From assembly GCA_002794785.1 (NCBI GenBank), contig NBBA01000019.1:496001-560000 (forward strand): a DNA stretch of 64,000 bases, read 5' to 3'. Both the position numbers and the translations under genes were made by a program. Below are positions 57,415 through 64,000 of the stretch, one piece after another; the stretch's first letter is position 1; every line of letters begins with the position of its first letter. The notes beneath the pieces were generated by a model. That model was given only the letters and a program-made list of their open reading frames with translations, was not told the DNA's origin and made no database searches. Source of the DNA: Coniferiporia sulphurascens (taxonomy: Eukaryota; Basidiomycota; Agaricomycetes; Hymenochaetales; Hymenochaetaceae).

Positions 57415-57490
57415 TGTGATAAAGTCGAGATTTCGAGACGAAAGATGTATCAAGGATGGGATACTGAAGAAAACTGAGGCTTCCTAGGTG

Positions 57491-57500
57491 CTTAAATACC
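57491..57500 (-). promoter_or_regulatory. TATA-like box of secreted paralog 1
   Basis: Coding strand GGTATTTAAG about 80 bp before the start codon. The same ten bases stand at the corresponding place before paralog 2, within a conserved 'caggtatttaag' block. Confidence 0.6.
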
Positions 57501-59132
57501 TGTTCTCGCAAAATGCCTCAGAAAATGCTGAATTATTTTTTATATGCTTTACCCCAAGAGAAAGCCGCCCTTGCGAGGAGCGCGGGGCTGTGGCTGAATC
57601 GACCTCCCTCTAGATCTTGCACTTGTCGCCCGGCATAGCGCGGTACCTCTGTACCACGCTGCAACCGCTCGTACCTGCGATTTACGGCCAGGGCGCGGTG
57701 TTTACATAATAAAACGCTCGGGCACTCGGAAGATGCGCGACATCCGTTACGGACCGAGTCCGTGCTTAATAGGGCACACCCGGCTAGAGCTATATGCGTT
57801 TGTATGTCCGATCGGATCATACGAGACAAGCGCTCCTGAAATACTAAGTAAATTTCATACGGGTATCTGTTAGCGGTAGGCGGTGTTGGGTATCTCAATC
57901 TGGAATATCTTTCATCTCACCGTGCCCGAGCCATACGGTTACACAATCGTATAGCGCTCACGGCCACTCCTTTGATCAAGATTCAGGATTGCCTCCTCGG
58001 AGCCATTTGTTCCCCAACAATGGCGGTGTACGGGATTATGAGCGGACCGTCAAAATTGGAGACCCGATAACGTTTTTTTTTTGTAAACCTAGGAACTCAT
58101 CGCAGGCATAGTAACTTGGCTGCGATATTGCTGACTTTCTCTGTACAGTATTGCACGGTCACAATCGGTCAAGGTGCGAACGCGAATAGAATCTTGAAAA
58201 CGGTATCCGGATGTGAGCGCCAAGCCCGAGAAATGCTCCTGTGATGGATAGATTCAAATACAGGCACATTGTGTTTTTTTACGTCGCCCTGGCCGGGGAA
58301 TTCGGGTGACATCTGGACATCTGCCGCCGATGGTGGGTGCTGACCGCAGATTTGCTCGTCCAATACGAAAGCTGCAAATCCCCTTGCGTCAATTGTACAC
58401 CTGAAATATCGAATGGATCGGATTTTGGTGCGACATTCGAAGGTATCCCCGTAGATCATCGTCTGGTGATAACCCCGCAGGATTCTCGAGGGTTTCGCGT
58501 ACACCTCCAATATAAAATCTCCCGCTGGGTTCACCTAAGGTGGGTCTTTGTTAGTAAGGTTGAATTTTGCTATAAGATCAACAAAAGTCAAGGCGACCGA
58601 TTTAGCTTGAAGAAATGATCCGGACTCAATTGCGGCAGTGTTTAACCCCGTTATTTGGATGTATGACGATCCCCATTGGATCGCCGTAGGACAGTAATTT
58701 CGCTGAAGAGACTCGTTTTTTGCAATCGAAAAATGATTTTATAAGTGTACGTGGCGGAGTGTTCATAGTAATAATATTGCCGGTTCTCTTCAATTTTCGC
58801 ATCAGGGCACGGATAATTATAACATTGATAGTCTTGCCTAACCAAGTACACATGCCGTACTAACGGCGCTACACGTATCCTTAAAGAAGAACTGCCTCGT
58901 ATGGAATAGAGCAAGGGATACCTCTCTTTTTTTTTCTGACAAGCATCTGTTCAACTCCATTTTCCTTGATTACACCGTACAAAATCTACATGAGAAGTCA
59001 ACAACATTTCTTAAAGCAAACTTATACCGCCCAAAAACGACATCACAAAAAAAACCATTACTACAACCATACGCCCCATTCTTCCCGATTGTTAGAAAAT
59101 TGACCCCAATCTTTAAAATAGCCATTCGCGAT
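57501..59132. other. Intergenic between the secreted paralogs
   Basis: Upstream of paralog 1 and 3' flank of paralog 2. A 122-codon minus-strand frame (58534-58169), preceded by a perfect 'ttactaac' branch site and 'ccttag' acceptor, may be an exon of an unrecognised gene. Otherwise nothing. Confidence 0.4.
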
Positions 59133-59826
59133 TTAGCAGGTCTGGTCACACATGAAAGCCGTAATGAGATCGTTCCAGGGTTGGCTCGTGCCCAGACCGC
59201 CGGTTGCGTCACCTGGGTAATTGAATTCCCAGCTTGCTTCAGCACAGGAGGGTTGCCTGAAAACCAGTAAAGAATGCATCAGTATAAACATACCTTTCGT
59301 ACTACGAATCGGCATGCTTACGAGTATCCTGTACCAAAGAATCGACCCGCGTAAACGGAGAGGGAAATAATTAGTGGATTTTGTTTGGAGTAAACATAAG
59401 GCTTCCGAAGCGCACCGAAGCATTCCGTGCATTCGTCCGGACCAAAGCTCGAGATCTTGTAGGCCCAGTCGGAGCCGAGAATGATGCACTCTTCGATTGG
59501 CTGGGGGGCATATCCGCAGGTTCCTCCCCAGTTGGTATCTGTGCAGATGTATACGCCGCCGACAGTACGTTTCTGTTACGCAAGTTTAGTAAAAGTTGGT
59601 GTAATTGGAAAGTGGAACGGACCTCGAGTTCATCGGTGGTCGCGTTCTTGAAAGCTGGGACGCCTGCTACGGAGCTCTCTAGGACGGCACCATCCCAGCC
59701 CACTGCTAACTTCCAATCCTCGACTGGCTTGGGCTCAGCGGCGGGAGCAGGAGAAGCGGCTACTCCAGTGCAAAGAGAAATAGCGGCAGCGGCCACAAAG
59801 CTTGACAGAGAGAGGGAGAACTTCAT
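59133..59826 (-). CDS. Crystallin-like small secreted protein, paralog 2
   Basis: Exons 59826-59623, 59572-59416, 59328-59322 and 59256-59133 give 163 residues. Signal peptide about 1-24 ('SLSSFVAAAAISLCTGVAAS'). The propeptide runs to 'TDELEKR', again a Kex2-type dibasic site at the exon 1/2 junction. The mature domain starts 'TVGGVYICTDTNWGGTCGYA', continues 'ECIILGSDWAYKISSFGPDE' and ends 'PWNDLITAFMCDQTC'. Exon sizes 2, 3 and 4 (157, 7, 124 nt) are identical to those of paralog 1, so the structure predates the duplication. Eight to nine tenths of the mature residues match paralog 1 in the last exon. Secretion is predicted, function unknown. Confidence 0.86.
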
Positions 59827-59893
59827 CGTGTTGGAGTAGAGTCGTGGAAGGAATTGTAGCGGGTTGTGAAGAGATACGACGTTTCCTAAGTGG

Positions 59894-59903
59894 CTTAAAT
59901 ACC
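59894..59903 (-). promoter_or_regulatory. TATA-like box of secreted paralog 2
   Basis: Coding strand GGTATTTAAG about 70 bp before the start codon, identical to paralog 1. Confidence 0.6.
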
Positions 59904-62233
59904 TGTTCCCTTGAAATGACCTGGAAATTCCTGTATTAATGCGATTTACTCAGGCGGGCGATAGCGTTCGCAGAGCTGTGGCTGGATCGGCTCTCTCAAA
60001 GACCCTAGGCTAGTCATCCTGTATAACATAATTACATCACAAATGCGCGCATAGTTTACGGCGTTGCACGGCCTGTGCGCATGGTACTGAAGTACAGCAT
60101 GCATAAGACGGGTGACCCGGGAATCTGAAGACGCGGAACACATTCTACGGGCCGTATACGTGCTCTGAAGAGAATTTTCTAAAGAAAAATGCAAGTCATA
60201 TCCAGGCATGATGCAGACGCTCCCAATACATGAAGTGAGTAGATGTAATAATACAGTGCTGGGTATCTCACTATGAAATGATTTCCATTCCACCTGTGCT
60301 CGAGTCATCTTAAAATCTACACACGTTGTGCTAGATGATGAGGTGCAGTGGTGAAGTTTCAGGCAAGGTGGGTTATCAGTGTAAACCGATGTATTTCTAG
60401 GGCGAGACCAGCTCCCCTTATATACACGTTCCGTGGGCTAGTACTACTATAACTATCTAGCTCCTATATCGTATGGCGTTATCATTGCGTTATCGTTCAC
60501 TTAGTAAGGTGGTTGTTCATATGACCACGTACTATATTTATATCGTTAGTTATATTTATTTAATAAGTCGCAACTACTCTGTCGTACACGGTGTACTGTA
60601 AATATCACTCAAATAATTAGGAGGCAAATCATAAAGTTATCGATTTCCTTTGTTCCTCGACATACAGTAGAGTGAGCTTACAAACTTGTCGGGGCTTTTT
60701 AAAGTCCGGAAGGAGAGGCTTACGGAGGCGAGACAACCCAGCCACGTTTTGCTATATTGCGCCGCCATAGACCGTAGGGACACAAGCGAAAAATGAAAAG
60801 AGCTGGACTAAGCGTCGAACCCAAGGGATAATTATGATGGATGACCAGCACAGACAGATGCCTTGCATGCATTGTGTAAGAATCTATGCGTGCTCAGTAC
60901 GTTGACAAAGTACTCGGATTCGATGAGTATCTACCTATGCGCGCTAGTACATTAGTTAGCAATGTAAACTACTCATCATGGATCCAATACACTACTCACC
61001 TCAGTACGTTGACAAAGTACTGAGGTGCCTCGAACGCTACGCTATCGACTATATGCAAGAGAAACTGTACAGTTATCAGGTAATTATATAATCAGTCATC
61101 GCGCGAAGGGAGCTGATGGAAAACATATACTAGAAAGGAATAAAGATTGTCATATATTCCAACACATTGCCCTGGCGGGAGACCTCGGATTACATTTTCT
61201 GCTGATGGGAAGGGGATCCCACCTTAAATATTATGCTTCGCTCCTCTGGGCTCGGACCATACCTTGAAACAAATAAAACAATGAAGCTATAGTTCTAGAC
61301 ATATGTTAAATTCTGCCTCGAATCCGGGAGACGTCCTCACGGGTTGCCTTAGGTAACTTCGCGCGATCCTCGCAAGATCCTTGTGAACTCCGAGTCCGCA
61401 TTTGACCAGTACTCAGCATAGGACTCCATCAGACGACTCTCCATCGCCCAGACCGGGCTCGATCAACAGAGTTCAGCATGTCCAATTAGATTGCAAAAAG
61501 TTCGTAACAATTCAGTCGAAAACCATTCAAGTGCCAGAGACTGTGTCGATGGGGGACGTCCCATGATGATCTCCGTTACATCGCCGTATGATCATGATAA
61601 CCTCCGCTGCCAAGACATATTTGCGATTGGAAGGACGATCTCAAAAGCAAATGTGGCCGATCGATCATGATCACCAACCCCGGTCGGTCTCCTTGATGTT
61701 GTCCGCCAGGAACGAGAACCCATTCATTACGCATCAAAGGGCCGTGAGCCTGCTAGCCATTCCCTTGATCGGAGGCTCTCAGCGCTACGTCGGTACCGCC
61801 GACGGATGTTTTGTGCTTGTGTGGTGCTCCCGTACGCTCCCTCGGCGCTCCTACAGAGAAAACTTCATCAAATGTACCAGACAGGGTGGGAGCAATCAGA
61901 CATTTCGCCTCACTGAACCTCCGGGTCTGGACTATATGATGGGCGCCCTTTTAGTGTGCATCGGGACTGGACTCGGACGGTTCGCTGCTAGATGGCAAAC
62001 TCCGGTTCAAGCTGGACCTAATAATATTTTTCCTTTCTTATTTTGGTAGTTAGTTTCGCACTCCGGCATGCACGTTTATTCTCGTTCATGCGCATATGAT
62101 CGTATGACCCCTATCACAAACTTTTTGTATTTTGCTTCCACAAAACTCACATCATGGTATTTCCTCTTTGGATCCGGAATACCAAAATATATGTGCATTT
62201 TATATCTCATTTGGGTTTTTGGGCATGTGTCTA
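59904..62233. other. Gene-poor stretch with repeat copy B
   Basis: The first 150 bp retain short matches to the region upstream of paralog 1 ('gctgtggctg'). 60878-61164 is the dispersed repeat. A 154-codon plus frame at 61588-62049 shows no domain and no splice support. No gene called. Confidence 0.5.
60878..61164. repeat. Dispersed 0.28-kb repeat, copy B
   Basis: Same orientation as copy A at 39067-39345, with the same 11-bp hairpin (60997-61007 and 61017-61027) and loop. Differences are a few substitutions and small insertions such as 'agtcatc' near 61092. Flanking sequences are unrelated, which places the ends near the stated coordinates. Confidence 0.85.
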
Positions 62234-62486
62234 CAGGTGGATGTAAAAAGTTATGGACCGGCCAAAAAAGGAAGGAGGTTCACACTGAGCATCAAAGACC
62301 TCTTTCGCTGCTCATGCAGGGCAAACAACTTGACTCAATGTAGGAGGACTTTATAATTAGTGTTAAAATATATTGGCATGTCTATGTACAAGCTGCAGTT
62401 ATGTTTTGGCTCATAAAAAAGATTTGAATGAGGGTGTCTAATCTCCTTCCTTTTTCGGCTGGTCCGTAACTTTTTACATCCACCTG
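62234..62486. mobile_element. 253-bp MITE with 43-bp terminal inverted repeats and TA target duplication
   Basis: The left terminus begins 'CAGGTGGATGTAAAAAGTTA' and the right terminus is its reverse complement. The 43-bp arms (62234-62276 and 62444-62486) differ at 3 positions. The element is bounded by TA on both sides (62232-62233, 62487-62488), as for Tc1/mariner-type transposition. The interior is AT-rich and non-coding. A decayed relative is at about 20469. Confidence 0.9.
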
Positions 62487-62488
62487 TA

Positions 62489-63063
62489 CTATTGTATGAC
62501 CACTCTTACAAAGGGGACCTCCCTTACAAAATTCCAGTTCCGAGTCTCCACACAATCAAACTAGCCCCATAAATGCTCATTTACACTCCAGAAGGTTGTC
62601 TGACAATGATTGTACAACTTTTTATTCGAAAAAATCTGCTAATTTGGAGGCATTGTCAAAATACTGGTCTTTTAAGTGAGCAGACACTTTTTGGGACTGC
62701 CGGCTTGCACAATGTATGTATTTATCAATATTTTTGATATGAGAACTTATCAAATGTAAGCCAAGGTAGACTAATGAGCTGTCCTGGAGTGAGCAGTAGC
62801 TTGTGGTGCTTAGAAAAGGTGCATACAACCTGAATTGGTGACAATGGGTGACAAAATGCATCTGGTATGCTACCTGTTTTGGGGCTCCAATTACAAGTTC
62901 TGGTTAAGTAGCTCAACACCATTGTAACCACTTATCAGGCGGAGTGTAAAGATGGCAGTTGTTAGATTCGCTCCCTGAATAAAGGATTGAAACAAGTGAT
63001 AACAGATTCACACAATAATACTAGTTAGTTTAGGGCAGGCTTGATACCCTTCACTCGCTAGAG
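62489..63063. other. Intergenic between MITE and retroelement
   Basis: AT-rich; an 80-codon minus-strand frame at 62861-62622 has no recognised similarity. Confidence 0.4.
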
Positions 63064-63435
63064 TGTTAGAGCTGATGATGGTGGTAAGAGACAAGAGATG
63101 AATTAAACTGCTTTTTACTGCAATTTTACATTGGGCTTTTATACCCTACATGTTGTAGTCTATTTACTATGTTCCTGTTACAATTTTCCTTTACTTTTCC
63201 TTATTGCGCTGACTCACTTCCCCTTCATCATCATCAGTCAGCGCAACTCCCCCATTTCTCTGCCTTACTCATCCTTATTTGCCTTGCGCCATAAGATGCC
63301 ATGATGATGCCTTATCGCACCATCATGACGTGCTTTGCTTACTGACCACCATACTTGTATTACCAAGGCCTTCCTTGAGTTTCCATGACCTTCCATAGTC
63401 TGGTAAACATACCTAACCAAGTCGCTACAGTAACA
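63064..63435 (+). repeat. Candidate 5' LTR
   Basis: A 372-bp stretch that begins TGTTAG and ends AGTAACA, giving TGTTA...TAACA short inverted termini. It has a TATA-like 'cttttataccc' at about 63136. It precedes the gag frame. No second copy is in the window and no clear primer-binding site follows, so the boundaries are tentative. Confidence 0.3.
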
Positions 63436-63734
63436 AACACATAGAGTAGCATATAAGCATGTAAACTTCAGTAGCACAAGCCCTAAGCTTGTGCTCTTTG
63501 TTCATACAAGCCCATTATCTGCTACCACCAGTCTACTGTGTGCCATTGTGCCATCAGTCGCTTCGTCGTAACCCAACTCGCTACAGAAGCCCACCACGTC
63601 CACATCGTCGATCAGGAAGCCCCTCTCGCTGATCTCCTTCGACTTACGACATCTAGGAAGCCCTGTTGCCATAACTACCAGCCCCGACAATCAGGAAGCA
63701 CCGACGTTGATCACCGTGTAACCGTTGAGCTTAA

Positions 63735-64000
63735 CAGCAACCAGTACCCAAGGAGATCAACCTCGCCCGTCCCAACACCTTCGACGGGGACCGCAAGTAC
63801 ACTCGTCGCTTTCTATCTAGCTGCGAGGCGTACCTCCACATCAACTGCCACATATACACCACCGATGAGTTGAAAGTCAACTTCGTCCTCTCCTATATGC
63901 AGACAGGGACTGCAGGAGATTGGGCCATCAACTGCGAAACACTCGTGTCTGCCCTGGCCAAAGATCCCAATGGAAAGACCCTCACCACCATCGTCGGATA
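63735..64000 (+). CDS. Retrotransposon gag fragment (Ty3/gypsy type), truncated by window end
   Basis: The frame reads 'NTFDGDRKYTRRFLSSCEAY', 'YTTDELKVNFVLSYMQTGTA' and 'GDWAINCETL'. This is the capsid-like pattern of fungal gypsy gag proteins, including the F-x-G-D start, the cysteine-aromatic helix and 'FVLSYM..G.A..WA'. The frame is open only from 63735 with no ATG; plausible N-terminal gag sequence continues upstream in another frame, so a frameshift near 63749 is likely. The element runs off the window. Confidence 0.72.

Noticed and set aside
61588..62049. 154-codon plus frame
   Set aside because: Low protein-like character, no recognised similarity, in a gene-poor repeat region.
1..64000. 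CRISPR arrays, operons, bacterial promoters
   Set aside because: The window is eukaryotic by intron structure and gene content; no direct-repeat array is present.

Overview
The window looks like a basidiomycete (probably Agaricomycete) nuclear chromosome segment. Genes are packed on both strands and broken by many introns of about 45-70 nt with GTRNGY donors and short pyrimidine-AG acceptors. Gene content fits this: a DUF6533-type seven-helix protein pair, an F-box protein of mushroom type, a fungal PNS1 transporter, an LSB6 lipid kinase, an SSU1 sulfite pump, and small secreted cysteine-rich proteins. I see no rRNA, tRNA or CRISPR. Exon boundaries below were set by reading frame, splice signals and family similarity recalled from memory; no alignment was run.

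Layout. 1-16.4 kb is a housekeeping block: the 3' part of RRP12, a four-helix membrane protein, DNA polymerase kappa, an F-box protein, a single-pass membrane protein, the queuine tRNA-ribosyltransferase and the 19-exon choline-transporter-like gene PNS1. 16.4-25.3 kb is an accessory block: a DUF6533-type gene and its flanks duplicated in tandem with a period of about 3.9 kb, plus a decayed inverted-repeat element. 25.4-56 kb returns to dense core genes: SSL1 (TFIIH), S-adenosylmethionine decarboxylase, a PP2C phosphatase, WBP4-like splicing protein, CDP-diacylglycerol synthase, RPS23, PSMG2/PAC2, CUS2/HTATSF1, type II PI 4-kinase, two uncharacterised proteins, SSU1, a small secreted protein, a UPF0644-like protein and a complex I NDUFA7-like subunit. 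56.8-64 kb is accessory again: two paralogous crystallin-like secreted proteins, a 0.28 kb dispersed repeat (second copy at 39.1 kb), a TA-flanked MITE, and the start of a gypsy-type retroelement cut by the window edge.

Functional themes. Several genes serve RNA: RRP12, RPS23, SSL1, WBP4, CUS2 and the queuine transferase. Two act in phospholipid metabolism (CDS1, LSB6) and several at membranes. Four close head-to-head pairs (about 140-350 bp between start codons) suggest shared promoters. No metabolic cluster is evident.

The most distinctive signals are at the level of splicing and duplication: a 7-nt internal exon kept in both secreted-protein paralogs, other exons of 12, 14, 15 and 16 nt, five GC-AG introns in four genes, and a tandem gene copy that has lost a splice acceptor while an in-frame acceptor remains 24 nt further on.
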